DNA of 64,000 nucleotides, from the NCBI GenBank assembly GCA_045592625.1, contig JAZNVC010000001.1, positions 138,491 to 202,490 on the forward strand, written 5' to 3'. The notes under the pieces were generated by a model, which was not told the origin of the DNA, did no database searches, and was given only the letters and a program-made list of their open reading frames with translations. Shown here piece after piece: positions 1-6,967 of this stretch; position 1 is the stretch's first letter; each line of letters starts with the position of its first letter. The DNA is from SIG607 sp045592625. GTDB taxonomy: Bacteria > Bacillota > Clostridia > Oscillospirales > Acutalibacteraceae. The position numbers and the translations under genes were made by a program.

Positions 1-736
1 TCTTTTTCCAAACTGGTACCATACTGTTAAGGGTTTCTTCCTCTATGTAGGTAACGGTGGTTTTTGCTTCACCCTCGCCCTTGTCTTTGGTCTTTTCGAT
101 ATCCATAACTATAGGATAGCGGATATAATCGGAATAGGTTTTAATAAGACTTCTGAGTTTATATGTTTCTAAAAAGTCGGAATATTTAAAGTCTTCGGTA
201 TCTTCCTTTAAGGAAAGTATGATTTCGGTACCTACGCTGTCTTTTTCACATTCCTTAATAGAATATCCGTCAACACCGTTGCTTGTCCACTGGTAAGCTG
301 TGTCGCTTTTATAAGAGCGGCTCTTTACGGTAAGGGTATCACATACCATAAAAGCAGAATAGAAGCCTACACCGAATTGACCGATTATATTAACGGCTTC
401 TTTTTCTTCGGTTTCGGTCATTTCCTCTTTAAACTGAAGAGAACCGCTTTTACAAATTGTACCTAAGTTTTCTTCAAGTTCCTTTTCGTCCATACCGATA
501 CCGTTATCCTTTATGGTAAGTATGCGGTTTTCTTTATCGGCAATGATTTTTATCTTTTGCTCTTTAAAACAGTTTCTTGCTGTTTGGTCGGTTAAGGAAA
601 GATAATGGAGCTTATCTATGGCATCACTTGCGTTTGAAATAAGTTCCCTTAAAAAAATTTCCTTGTTTGTGTAAATAGAGTTGATCATAAGGTCTAAAAG
701 ACGCTTAGACTGTGCTTTAAACTGCTTTTTTGCCAT
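1..736 (-). CDS. htpG: Hsp90-family chaperone HtpG, 5' part only
   Basis: The first 245 codons of an Hsp90-type ATP-dependent chaperone run off the left edge of the window. The GHKL ATPase motifs are readable: the N-box helix ELISNASDAID at residues 31-41, DNGIGM at 77-82 and GQFGVGF at 119-125, the order expected for HtpG. It is a cytosolic protein-folding factor. The start at 736 is preceded by GAAGGT at good spacing. It is transcribed divergently from the crp-like gene. The remaining middle and C-terminal domains lie outside the window, so intactness cannot be judged. Confidence 0.95.
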   Translation of the reverse strand, partial: MAKKQFKAQSKRLLDLMINSIYTNKEIFLRELISNASDAIDKLHYLSLTDQTARNCFKEQKIKIIADKENRILTIKDNGIGMDEKELEENLGTICKSGSLQFKEEMTETEEKEAVNIIGQFGVGFYSAFMVCDTLTVKSRSYKSDTAYQWTSNGVDGYSIKECEKDSVGTEIILSLKEDTEDFKYSDFLETYKLRSLIKTYSDYIRYPIVMDIEKTKDKGEGEAKTTVTYIEEETLNSMVPVWKK

Positions 737-816
737 AAAATTACCTTCTTTTTAAATAGTTATTTATATTGTAACACATAAAAAATTTTTTTTAAAGTCT
801 TTTGTGGCTTTTTCTA

Positions 817-845
817 TTGACAAATTGTTAACAATGCTGTATTAT
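817..845 (+). promoter_or_regulatory. Sigma-A promoter of the crp-like/ABC operon with palindromic operator
   Basis: TTGACA at 817-822 and TATTAT at 840-845 are separated by 17 bp. A perfect 12-bp palindrome, ATTGTTAACAAT (824-835), fills the spacer, and an imperfect dyad TGTTCC-AAAT-GGTACA follows at about 857-872. Both are candidate operators, most simply for the adjacent Crp/Fnr protein; that assignment is inference. Confidence 0.7.
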
Positions 846-882
846 AAATAAAAAGTGTTCCAAATGGTACAGCTTGAGGTGA

Positions 883-1488
883 ATGATGAAGGATTACAAA
901 GAAATTCTTAAAAACACTTATCTCTTTAAAAATACAAATGCGGTAGACCAAATAAATCTGTTCCCACCGGTTATGTTTAATAAGGGAGATACTGTGTACG
1001 ATAAAAAGGATTTTAAAAGAAGCATAGGCATAGTACTGTCGGGCAAACTTAAGGCGTTGCCGCTTGAAGCAGAGGGTACCCTTACCTGTTTTGGAGAGGG
1101 AGATATTTTTGGGGCAGCGGTGATTTTTTCAGACAGCGAAAACTATGTAAGCCGAATTGAAGCCGCAACCGATAGCCGAGTTTTGTTTATTAACGAACAA
1201 AACCTTCGCGAAATTTTTAAAAAATATCCCGATGTGGCAGTAAACTTTATGTCCTTCTTAACCGACCGTATCCGTTTTTTAAATGGGCGTCTGGCACTAA
1301 TGATGCACGGCGGAGCAGAGGGAAAACTTTATGATTTTCTTTGTCAAAACGGCGGGTACAACGGTAAAATGACCGACCTTGCTTCTCTGCTTTGTATGGG
1401 CAGAACTTCACTTTACAGAGCCCTAAGTAATTTAGAACACAAAAAATTAATTATCCGACAGGATAACAAGATAAAGGTTATAGCGTAA
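883..1488 (+). CDS. Crp/Fnr-family transcriptional regulator
   Basis: This 201-residue protein has the two-domain plan of the Crp/Fnr family: an N-terminal cyclic-nucleotide-binding-like beta-roll (about residues 20-115, with GDIFGAAVIF resembling the family's GE(x)FGE region), a dimerisation helix, and a C-terminal winged helix-turn-helix (about 145-195, containing MTDLASLLCMGRTSLYRAL). There is no N-terminal cysteine cluster as in oxygen-sensing Fnr, so the ligand is unknown. ATG 883 and ATG 886 are both possible; the GAGGTG ribosome site sits very close, favouring the second. It lies directly upstream of an ABC importer and probably controls it and itself. Confidence 0.88.
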   Translation: MMKDYKEILKNTYLFKNTNAVDQINLFPPVMFNKGDTVYDKKDFKRSIGIVLSGKLKALPLEAEGTLTCFGEGDIFGAAVIFSDSENYVSRIEAATDSRVLFINEQNLREIFKKYPDVAVNFMSFLTDRIRFLNGRLALMMHGGAEGKLYDFLCQNGGYNGKMTDLASLLCMGRTSLYRALSNLEHKKLIIRQDNKIKVIA

Positions 1489-1509
1489 AACGCGGGAAAG
1501 GTGATTAAA

Positions 1510-2493
1510 ATGAAAAAAATATTAAGTTTATTATTGGTGCTTTTATTGGTTTTGGGCTTTACAGGTTGTACTGCTAAAATAAAGGAACCCCAAACGGCAG
1601 AAATAAATGTTTACGTGCTGTCAGGACCTACAGGTATAGGTGCTGTTAATCTTCGTGCAAAAAGCGAAGAAGGCAAAACTCTTAATAAATATAACTTTAA
1701 AATGGTTTCGGCAAACGACGAAATTGTTGCAGCCGTTTCAAACTCAGATGCTGACATTGCCGCAGTTGCCACAAACCTTGCCTCTACTCTTTATAACAAA
1801 ACAAACGGCGGTGTAACGGTTTTGGCTGTCAACACCACAAGTGTTTTGTCCATACTTACAAACTCAACTCAAATAAACAGTGTAGCCGACCTTAAGGGCA
1901 AAACAATTTATTCCCCCGGGCAGAACGCAAACCCCGAATATATTCTCCGTTACGTTCTTAAAGAAAATAACATTGACCCCGACAAAGACGTTACAATTAA
2001 ATTTGTTGCCGACGGAAGCGAACTTCCTGCCGTTTGGGCAAAAGAGGAAAATAAAGATGCCGTTATTATGGCTCCCCAGCCTGTTGCTACAAGCATTCTT
2101 TTAAACTATCAGACGGCACAAAAAGCCTTGGATATGGGCGAAGAATGGGCAAAGGTGTCTAATGACAGCAGTCTTTATATGGGTTGCGTAATTGTCAGAA
2201 ATGATTTCCTAAAGGAAAATGAAGGCGCAGTAAAAACCTTCCTAAAGGAATATGAGGAATCTATAAATATGGCAACTTCCGACGTTAATACTACAGGTAC
2301 TCTCTGTGAGAAATACGGTATAATTCCCAAGGCAGCCCTTGCAACAAAGGCGATTTCTTCTTGCGGAATTACCTATATTGCAGGAGAGGAAATGAAGAAA
2401 GGACTTTCGGGTTATTTAAAGGTTATGTATGACGCTAATAATAAATCTGTTGGCGGAAAACTTCCCGAAGACAACTTCTACTATGCAGGCTAA
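1510..2493 (+). CDS. ABC importer substrate-binding lipoprotein (NMT1/SsuA/ThiY-like)
   Basis: This 327-residue exported lipoprotein has a lipoprotein signal peptide ending in LGFTGC, with Cys20 as lipidation site. The body resembles solute-binding proteins of the nitrate/sulfonate/thiamine-precursor type: a VNLRAKSEEG region, SVADLKGKTIYSPG and a C-terminal lobe typical of NMT1-like folds. I chose ATG 1510 over the GTG at 1501 because AAAGGTG (1497-1503) is correctly spaced for 1510 and the lipobox then has normal length. It is the first gene of an SBP-permease-ATPase operon behind a Crp/Fnr regulator. The substrate cannot be read from the sequence. Confidence 0.88.
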   Translation: MKKILSLLLVLLLVLGFTGCTAKIKEPQTAEINVYVLSGPTGIGAVNLRAKSEEGKTLNKYNFKMVSANDEIVAAVSNSDADIAAVATNLASTLYNKTNGGVTVLAVNTTSVLSILTNSTQINSVADLKGKTIYSPGQNANPEYILRYVLKENNIDPDKDVTIKFVADGSELPAVWAKEENKDAVIMAPQPVATSILLNYQTAQKALDMGEEWAKVSNDSSLYMGCVIVRNDFLKENEGAVKTFLKEYEESINMATSDVNTTGTLCEKYGIIPKAALATKAISSCGITYIAGEEMKKGLSGYLKVMYDANNKSVGGKLPEDNFYYAG

Positions 2494-3229
2494 AAAAATT
2501 ATAAAAAATTTTTTAATATTAGTTTTTTTCCTATTGCTGTGGCAAACGGTTGCTTTTTTTGTAAATAAAAATCTGCTTATAGCTATACCCACGCCGCTAA
2601 CCGTTGCACAGGCTTTTTCTCGCTTATCTAAAAATATTTCATTTTGGCTTTCGGCAGCCTATTCTTTATACAGAGTGCTTATAGGCTTTCTTCTTGCAGT
2701 GTTTACAGCAACCCTGCTTGCTACTGTTTCGGTTAAAATAAAAATAATCAGAGAATTTATTTCTCCCCTGCTTCGCCTTATGAGAGCAGTTCCCGTTGCC
2801 GCATTTATTATTCTTGTTTTTTTATGGGTACGGGGAAAAAATATTCCTACCCTTATAGCTTTTCTGACGGTATTGCCAATAGTATGGGATGCCACCTATA
2901 ACGCACTTTGCTCGGTGGATAAAAGTCTTGTTGAAATGGCAGAGGTTATGGGTTTAAAGAAAGGAAAGATTTTCAGATTTATTACCTTTCCTTCCATAAG
3001 ACCTGCCTATTCCGCCGCCTTGGTGACAGGACTCGGTTTTGCCTGGAAATCTGGGGTAGCAGCAGAGGTAATAAGCCGTACCGAAATGTCACTGGGTAAT
3101 CTTTTGTGGATAGGTAAAAACGCCATAGATTATGATGAGGTTTTTGCAGTAACGGCAGTTATAGTCTTTTTCAGCGTGATTTTTGAGTATCTTTTAAAGC
3201 TTACTCTCAGCAAAGGGGTGGCGAAATGA
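2483..3229 (+). CDS. ABC importer permease (SsuC/TauC-like)
   Basis: The product has about 248 residues with roughly six hydrophobic segments and a cytoplasmic EAA-type loop (EVMGLKKGKIFRFITFPSIRP), which contacts the ATPase. This is the usual binding-protein-dependent importer permease of the nitrate/sulfonate/taurine class. The reading frame is open further upstream to 2429, but ATG 2483 removes a non-hydrophobic extension and leaves an 11-bp overlap with the lipoprotein gene, consistent with translational coupling. Its stop overlaps the ATPase start by 4 bp. Confidence 0.88.
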   Translation: MQAKKIIKNFLILVFFLLLWQTVAFFVNKNLLIAIPTPLTVAQAFSRLSKNISFWLSAAYSLYRVLIGFLLAVFTATLLATVSVKIKIIREFISPLLRLMRAVPVAAFIILVFLWVRGKNIPTLIAFLTVLPIVWDATYNALCSVDKSLVEMAEVMGLKKGKIFRFITFPSIRPAYSAALVTGLGFAWKSGVAAEVISRTEMSLGNLLWIGKNAIDYDEVFAVTAVIVFFSVIFEYLLKLTLSKGVAK

Positions 3230-3792
3230 TAGAACTCAGTAATGTTACCTTTTCCTATAAAGGAAGCAAAGAAAAGGTATTAAAGGATTTTTCTCTTAAA
3301 ATAAAGAAAGGTCAAAGAATATGGCTCAGCGGTGCTTCGGGCAGAGGCAAAACCACCGTACTTCGTCTTATAATGGGACTGGAAAAGGCAAAAAAAGGCA
3401 AAGTAAAAATAAATGAAGAGGCTGAAATTTCCGCCGTATTTCAAGAGGACAGACTGATTCCTTTTGTATCGGTAGAAAAAAACATTTCTCTTTTTTCAAA
3501 TGAAGAAAAAGCACGAGAACTCCTTTTTGAACTTGGTCTAAAGGACACCGCCCAAATGTCTGTCAACTCTCTTTCGGGCGGTATGAAGCGAAGGGTTGCT
3601 TTGGCCAGGGCACTTTCAAAGGATTTTGATATACTTCTTCTTGATGAAGCCTTAAACGGACTGGATGAAGAAACCAAAAACAAAACGGCTCAGGTAATAA
3701 ATAAATATACCCAAAACAAAACAGTTATATTTGTTTCCCACAGCAAGACGGAAGCAGAACTTTTAAATGCACAAGAATTTAAACTTATATAA
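3226..3792 (+). CDS. ABC importer ATP-binding protein
   Basis: All ABC ATPase motifs are visible: Walker A GASGRGKT (36-43), Q-loop VFQEDR (71-76), signature LSGGM (116-120), Walker B ILLLDE (136-141) and switch histidine in VSHS (172). At 188 residues it is short for the SsuB/TauB group (about 240-260), ending soon after the H-loop and lacking the usual C-terminal tail, but the nucleotide-binding core is intact. ATG 3226 overlaps the permease stop (ATGA). It powers import by the preceding lipoprotein and permease. Confidence 0.92.
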   Translation: MIELSNVTFSYKGSKEKVLKDFSLKIKKGQRIWLSGASGRGKTTVLRLIMGLEKAKKGKVKINEEAEISAVFQEDRLIPFVSVEKNISLFSNEEKARELLFELGLKDTAQMSVNSLSGGMKRRVALARALSKDFDILLLDEALNGLDEETKNKTAQVINKYTQNKTVIFVSHSKTEAELLNAQEFKLI

Positions 3793-3828
3793 AAATAATC
3801 GCATCGAATTTTCGATGCGATTATTTTT
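3791..3828. terminator. Bidirectional intrinsic terminator
   Basis: An 18-bp perfect inverted repeat (left arm 3791-3808, right arm 3811-3828) with A-rich and T-rich ends serves both converging transcripts. It overlaps the last codons of the ImmA-like gene. Confidence 0.9.
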
Positions 3829-4249
3829 CACAGTAATATTTTAAAACCTTTTCCATATAATGAACAGGTACCGAAAAATACTCGGCAAGGTCGCTTGTTG
3901 TGTAAACACCGTTTTTTATGGCTTCCTTTAATAGTTTAATGGGAACAAGAAAGTGAATAGCCCATTTTTCCGCTTTGTGCTCGATTTTTTGTCTTTCAAA
4001 ATCAGAGCAGTCGCCGTCATAAAAGCCGCCGGTGGCAATATGCCCCATTTCGTGAGCAAGTACTACCCGTTCTTCACATTCTCTGCCGAAAACGGCAGGG
4101 TCAATACCAATATAACAGTCGTCACCAATATTAACGGTGACGGCTTTATTTTTAGGAAGATTAAAGCTCATTACCTTTATACCTTCCTCCTCAGCAAGAC
4201 GGTAAAGTTCACTAAGGGTTTTGCTCTTTATCGTAAATGAATTTTGCAT
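3821..4249 (-). CDS. ImmA/IrrE-family metallopeptidase
   Basis: This 142-residue protein carries the zinc-peptidase motif HEMGH (66-70) followed by a KAEKWAIHFLVP segment that resembles the conserved third-ligand/helix region of ImmA/IrrE (DUF955) proteins. Members of this family cleave a cognate XRE repressor, as ImmA does to ImmR in ICEBs1, or act in the Deinococcus radiation response. Here it overlaps the 3' end of an XRE-type gene by 38 bp, exactly the repressor/antirepressor pairing expected. It therefore probably relieves repression of the divergent zinc-ribbon/polymerase operon. That function is inferred from context; the fold assignment is firm. Confidence 0.87.
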   Translation of the reverse strand: MQNSFTIKSKTLSELYRLAEEEGIKVMSFNLPKNKAVTVNIGDDCYIGIDPAVFGRECEERVVLAHEMGHIATGGFYDGDCSDFERQKIEHKAEKWAIHFLVPIKLLKEAIKNGVYTTSDLAEYFSVPVHYMEKVLKYYCEK

Positions 4250-4541
4250 AGCGTTTCACTTCTTCCCACATTTCGTCGGTTACGTCTTGGCTTCCTCCGA
4301 AAAGAGCAACCTTTAACTGATTTTCAATAATTTTTGAGTTTTTGCCTTCTAAAAGAAATTCTACACTAACCGAAAAAAATGAGGCAATTTTAGATAAAAC
4401 TGAAGCGGAAAGGGCTTTGCTTCTGCCCATCTTATAGTCTGAAAGGGTAGCACGGGGAATGGCACAATCTCTGCAAAGGTCGGTAACCGTTACTCCTTTA
4501 TCCTTGCAAAGCGTTTCGATTCTTTCGTAAACCGTATCCAT
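4212..4541 (-). CDS. XRE-family HTH repressor
   Basis: This 109-residue cytosolic protein has an N-terminal helix-turn-helix of the XRE/Cro-CI type (about residues 5-62, including KGVTVTDLCRDCAIPRATLS) and a short C-terminal tail. The start at 4541 is supported by AAAGGTGG; the longer reading frame to 4661 would read through its own promoter. It is the first gene of a two-gene operon with the ImmA-like peptidase. A palindrome sits between -35 and -10 of the divergent operon and just downstream of its own promoter, so it likely represses both directions. Confidence 0.9.
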   Translation of the reverse strand: MDTVYERIETLCKDKGVTVTDLCRDCAIPRATLSDYKMGRSKALSASVLSKIASFFSVSVEFLLEGKNSKIIENQLKVALFGGSQDVTDEMWEEVKRYAKFIYDKEQNP

Positions 4542-4578
4542 AAATTTTCCACCTTTAGTAAAAATTTTTTGTAGGCAC

Positions 4579-4607
4579 TTGACAATTACGGATTTCCGTA
4601 ATATAAT
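4579..4607 (+). promoter_or_regulatory. Consensus sigma-A promoter of the DNA-damage operon
   Basis: TTGACA (4579-4584), a 17-bp spacer and TATAAT (4602-4607) form a perfect consensus promoter directed at the zinc-ribbon/sigma-like/dinB operon. Such a strong promoter implies tight repression, and two operator-like elements overlap or abut it. Confidence 0.92.
4585..4602. promoter_or_regulatory. Palindromic operator, probable XRE binding site
   Basis: ATTACGGATTTCCGTAAT is a perfect palindrome with 8-bp arms and a 2-bp centre. It fills the spacer between -35 and -10, where a bound repressor would block RNA polymerase. The adjacent XRE gene is the obvious candidate binder. Confidence 0.8.
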
Positions 4608-4608
4608 A

Positions 4609-4620
4609 GAACATACGTTC
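4609..4620. promoter_or_regulatory. LexA (SOS) box
   Basis: GAACATACGTTC matches the Gram-positive LexA/DinR operator core GAAC-N4-GTTC and is followed by G, as in the longer consensus. It lies one base after the -10 hexamer of the dinB operon promoter, a repressing position. Confidence 0.8.
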
Positions 4621-4632
4621 GAGGACAAAAAC

Positions 4633-4661
4633 ATTATATAACCTTTTGTACTTGAAGTCAA
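4633..4661 (-). promoter_or_regulatory. Sigma-A promoter of the XRE-ImmA operon
   Basis: Read leftward, TTGACT (complement of 4656-4661), a 17-bp spacer and TATAAT (complement of 4633-4638) drive the repressor operon. The LexA box and the palindrome lie just downstream of its start point, so both could act as roadblocks. Confidence 0.87.
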
Positions 4662-4688
4662 GAAAAATTTTTACGGAGGTAAACAGCA

Positions 4689-5054
4689 TTGTATTATTGT
4701 TCGGATTGTCGGATGGAGTTTCAGTTCGCAAAGGTTTATTTTGAACCGACACCGAAGGGGAGTGAAAGACTTTTGCTCTGTCCATACTGTTCAGGGATGA
4801 ATTACAGTGAAAAGCGGGGCAATTACTGCAGTTATTGCGGACGTCCTACAGGACTGAGTGTCAGAAGATACTGTAGCGAGAGCTGTAAATCACAGGGCGA
4901 AAAAATGTTTGCAAAGCAAAAGGAGCAAGAAGAAAACAGAAGAAACAGCCCTTTATATAAAGCGGTTAATGAGGTGGACACCTACAATAAATACCACGGC
5001 TGTAATTTGAGCTACGGACAGTATTACGCATTAAAAGGAGCAGGGATTATATGA
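4689..5054 (+). CDS. Small zinc-ribbon protein of the SOS cassette
   Basis: This 121-residue protein is not a named family I can recognise. Eight cysteines occur in pairs (C4/C7, C31/C34, C47/C50, C62/C66), suggesting two zinc ribbons in the N-terminal half. The C-terminal half is charged and helical, then ends with YNKYHGCNLSYGQYYALKGAG. The start is TTG at 4689, chosen because GGAGGT (4675-4680) lies 8 bp upstream. It is the first gene after the LexA/XRE-controlled promoter and overlaps the next gene by 4 bp. A nucleic-acid-binding role in the damage response is a guess from context. Confidence 0.8.
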   Translation: MYYCSDCRMEFQFAKVYFEPTPKGSERLLLCPYCSGMNYSEKRGNYCSYCGRPTGLSVRRYCSESCKSQGEKMFAKQKEQEENRRNSPLYKAVNEVDTYNKYHGCNLSYGQYYALKGAGII

Positions 5055-5386
5055 GGGAAATGTCGGTGGATGAAAAAAGAATTTATCTTGAACAGTATCC
5101 TCTCACATTGGCTGTTATTAACCGTTGCTATTTACTGTCGGCTAAAAATGCCGATAAAAGCGAAAATTACAAAAGAAAAATGAATGAAGCGGTACTTCTT
5201 AGGGATTTTATTGAAAACGATATAGAAAAAATCGTCGATAAAGTAGAAAGCGAGGTATTGGCTCAAAAATATCTTTGCGGAAAAACCTTGGAAGAAACAG
5301 CCGTACTGCTTAACTACAGCAAACGGCAGGTGGAAAGAATTCATTTAAACGCACTGGAACATTTGGCACCGTCATACATTTGTTAA
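5051..5386 (+). CDS. Sigma-70 region-4-like / phage-type HTH protein
   Basis: This 111-residue protein has a C-terminal helix-turn-helix resembling sigma-70 region 4 or ArpU/RinA-type phage regulators (residues 79-104, KTLEETAVLLNYSKRQVERI). The N-terminal 70 residues are helical and carry no sigma region 2, so it is not a complete sigma factor. It is translationally coupled to the zinc-ribbon gene (ATGA) and sits 12 bp before the polymerase gene. It could be an accessory regulator or a protein partner of the polymerase; no function can be assigned securely. Confidence 0.75.
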   Translation: MREMSVDEKRIYLEQYPLTLAVINRCYLLSAKNADKSENYKRKMNEAVLLRDFIENDIEKIVDKVESEVLAQKYLCGKTLEETAVLLNYSKRQVERIHLNALEHLAPSYIC

Positions 5387-5398
5387 AGGAGAATAAAA

Positions 5399-6616
5399 AT
5401 GGAACGTACAATACTTCATTGTGACCTTAATAACTTTTTTGCATCGGTAAGTCTTCTTTATAATCAGACCTTTTACGGACAACCTGTTGCAGTTGCAGGA
5501 AGTGTGGAACAACGTCACGGAATAATACTTGCAAAAAATGAAATAGCTAAAAAATTCGGAGTAAAAACAGCAGAACCTATATGGAAGGCAAAGCAAAAAT
5601 GTGCGGGACTGATTATTTTACCGCCTATTTACGATAAGTACGAAGAATTTTCCATAAAGGCAAGAGAAATTTATCACCGCTATACCGATATGGTAGAGCC
5701 CTTTGGAATGGACGAATGTTGGCTCGACGTTACGGGAAGTAATCTTCTTTTCGGTGACGGTAAAACCATAGCCCAAAAAATAATGCGTGATATAAAAGAA
5801 GAACTGGGCATAACCGCCTCAGTTGGAGTAAGTTTTAATAAGGTTTTTGCAAAGCTTGGAAGCGATATGAAAAAGCCTGAAGGACTAACGGTCATAAGCA
5901 AAGAAAATTTTAAAGAAAAAATATATTCTCTGCCTGTAAGCGATCTTCTTTTTGTGGGAAACAGCACAGCGTCAAAACTTATGAGCAGAGGAATATTTAC
6001 CATAGGCGATATAACCCTTGCGGGAGATGAAATGCTGAGCAAAATCCTTGGTAAAAACGGCATAATGCTTAAAAAATGTGCTATGGGACTGGACGACAGT
6101 GCGGTGATTACTCCAAAGAAGACAGACCACCCCAAAAGCGTGGGACGTTCACGCACCCTATCGGAAGATTTTGAGGATTTGGATGAGGTTTTCAGAGAAC
6201 TGCTCTTTTACGGAGAAGAAATCGCCGAAAATTTGAGGGAAAAAGAGGTTTATGCAACAGGAGTCACCCTTATTATAAGAGATACCGATTTAAAAACCAA
6301 CGAATATGCAATAAGGATAGATTCGGGAACACAAACGGGAATTACTCTGGCACGAACGGCAATGAATCTTTTTAAAGAGCACGGGAAACTGCCCTGCCGA
6401 AGTGTAGGACTAAGGGCAACAAGACTTAAAGAGGGAGACGCAAATATACAGCTTGATATGTTTAGTTCTTGCGATGATGAGGATAAACTTTTAAAAATAG
6501 AACAGCAAATAAGCAGTATTTGTGCCCGTTTCGGAAAAAATGCCGTAGTAAGAGGCTCTCTGCTTTTTAAAAACAAAAACCTCTCTCCCGGCTTTAAGCC
6601 ACCCTATTGCAAATAA
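5399..6616 (+). CDS. dinB: Y-family translesion DNA polymerase (DinB/UmuC-like)
   Basis: This 405-residue polymerase has the Y-family catalytic motifs: HCDLNNFFASV (Asp9) and GMDECWLDV (Asp105/Glu106), which bind the catalytic metals. Finger, thumb with helix-hairpin-helix (FVGNSTASKLMSRGIFTIGDI) and little-finger regions follow. QLDMF at 351-355 matches the beta-clamp-binding motif. It copies damaged templates with low fidelity. An AAGGAG site precedes ATG 5399. As the last gene of an operon behind a LexA box, it should be induced on DNA damage, comparable to SOS-controlled UvrX/YqjW-type polymerases of Bacillus rather than a housekeeping Pol IV. Confidence 0.95.
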   Translation: MERTILHCDLNNFFASVSLLYNQTFYGQPVAVAGSVEQRHGIILAKNEIAKKFGVKTAEPIWKAKQKCAGLIILPPIYDKYEEFSIKAREIYHRYTDMVEPFGMDECWLDVTGSNLLFGDGKTIAQKIMRDIKEELGITASVGVSFNKVFAKLGSDMKKPEGLTVISKENFKEKIYSLPVSDLLFVGNSTASKLMSRGIFTIGDITLAGDEMLSKILGKNGIMLKKCAMGLDDSAVITPKKTDHPKSVGRSRTLSEDFEDLDEVFRELLFYGEEIAENLREKEVYATGVTLIIRDTDLKTNEYAIRIDSGTQTGITLARTAMNLFKEHGKLPCRSVGLRATRLKEGDANIQLDMFSSCDDEDKLLKIEQQISSICARFGKNAVVRGSLLFKNKNLSPGFKPPYCK

Positions 6617-6647
6617 GAGATTTTTATTTATTATTCATATTAAAAAA

Positions 6648-6673
6648 ACCTCTGTGCATACCGGCACAGAGGT
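6648..6673 (-). terminator. Leftward intrinsic terminator 1
   Basis: A perfect 10-bp stem (ACCTCTGTGC / GCACAGAGGT) with a 6-base loop is followed, on the minus strand, by a run of seven T. On the plus strand the T-tract is poor. It therefore mainly stops leftward transcription, though it may also terminate the dinB transcript. Confidence 0.75.
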
Positions 6674-6680
6674 CAAATTT

Positions 6681-6703
6681 TCGTTTATTACCCACATAAA
6701 TGA
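6681..6703 (+). other. Putative recombination site A
   Basis: This 23-bp site has arms TCGTTTAT and ATAAATGA around the asymmetric 7-bp spacer TACCCAC. The inverted arms flanking a 6-8 bp crossover region are the form used by tyrosine recombinases. It is in the same orientation as site B. Confidence 0.7.
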
Positions 6704-6713
6704 AGCACAAAAA

Positions 6714-6739
6714 CCCTCCGTGCATATCGGCACAGAGGT
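6714..6739 (-). terminator. Leftward intrinsic terminator 2
   Basis: This is a near-copy of terminator 1: a stem of 9-10 bp (one G-T wobble) followed on the minus strand by TTTTTG. It lies between sites A and B, so recombination at A or B decides whether it stays between the switch promoter and its target. Confidence 0.7.
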
Positions 6740-6746
6740 AAAAGTT

Positions 6747-6769
6747 TCATTTATTACCCACATAAACGA
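6747..6769 (+). other. Putative recombination site B
   Basis: Arms TCATTTAT and ATAAACGA flank the same TACCCAC spacer as site A. It differs by one base from the reverse complement of site C at 8133-8155, so B and C form a 23-bp inverted repeat bracketing the recombinase gene. Confidence 0.75.
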
Positions 6770-6816
6770 CAGCGAAAACAGATGCATTGGTAAAATATTC
6801 CGTAGTCGCGGGTAAC

Positions 6817-6845
6817 ATTATGACACAATAATGCCGATTTGTCAA
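6817..6845 (-). promoter_or_regulatory. Outward-facing promoter inside the putative invertible segment
   Basis: On the minus strand TTGACA (complement of 6840-6845), a 17-bp spacer and CATAAT (complement of 6817-6822) form a near-consensus sigma-A promoter. It points left, through site B, into two leftward terminators and the 3' end of dinB, where there is no gene to express. The -10 lies in an inverted repeat, CATTAT-N6-ATAATG (6816-6833), a possible operator. Confidence 0.75.
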
Positions 6846-6967
6846 TACAAAATGCATAATTTTGCAGATTTTTTTCAGTATTGACACAAATTTTAATACA
6901 TTTGGGATTATTTATGGTCAATTTTGCCGTCAAAATATACTTATAGCACGAAGGGATGTAAAGAACA

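Larger units (their letters stand above)
6648..6769. repeat. Two tandem 66-bp units, each hairpin plus recombination site
   Basis: Unit 1 (hairpin 6648-6673, site 6681-6703) and unit 2 (hairpin 6714-6739, site 6747-6769) repeat with a period of exactly 66 bp and differ at only a few bases. Each unit couples a leftward terminator with a copy of the 23-bp site. Confidence 0.9.

Noticed and set aside
2429..2482. Longer N-terminus for the ABC permease
   Set aside because: The extra 18 residues are polar and overlap the end of the lipoprotein gene in another frame; the start at 2483 gives a normal permease.
4542..4661. N-terminal extension of the XRE repressor
   Set aside because: This stretch contains the divergent promoters, the palindrome and the LexA box, and ATG 4541 has a good ribosome site.
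6648..6769. Tandem 66-bp units as a short CRISPR array or integron attC sites
   Set aside because: There are only two units with no unique spacers, no cas genes, and the recombinase has no integron-integrase-specific insertion. The hairpins carry T-runs, as terminators do.
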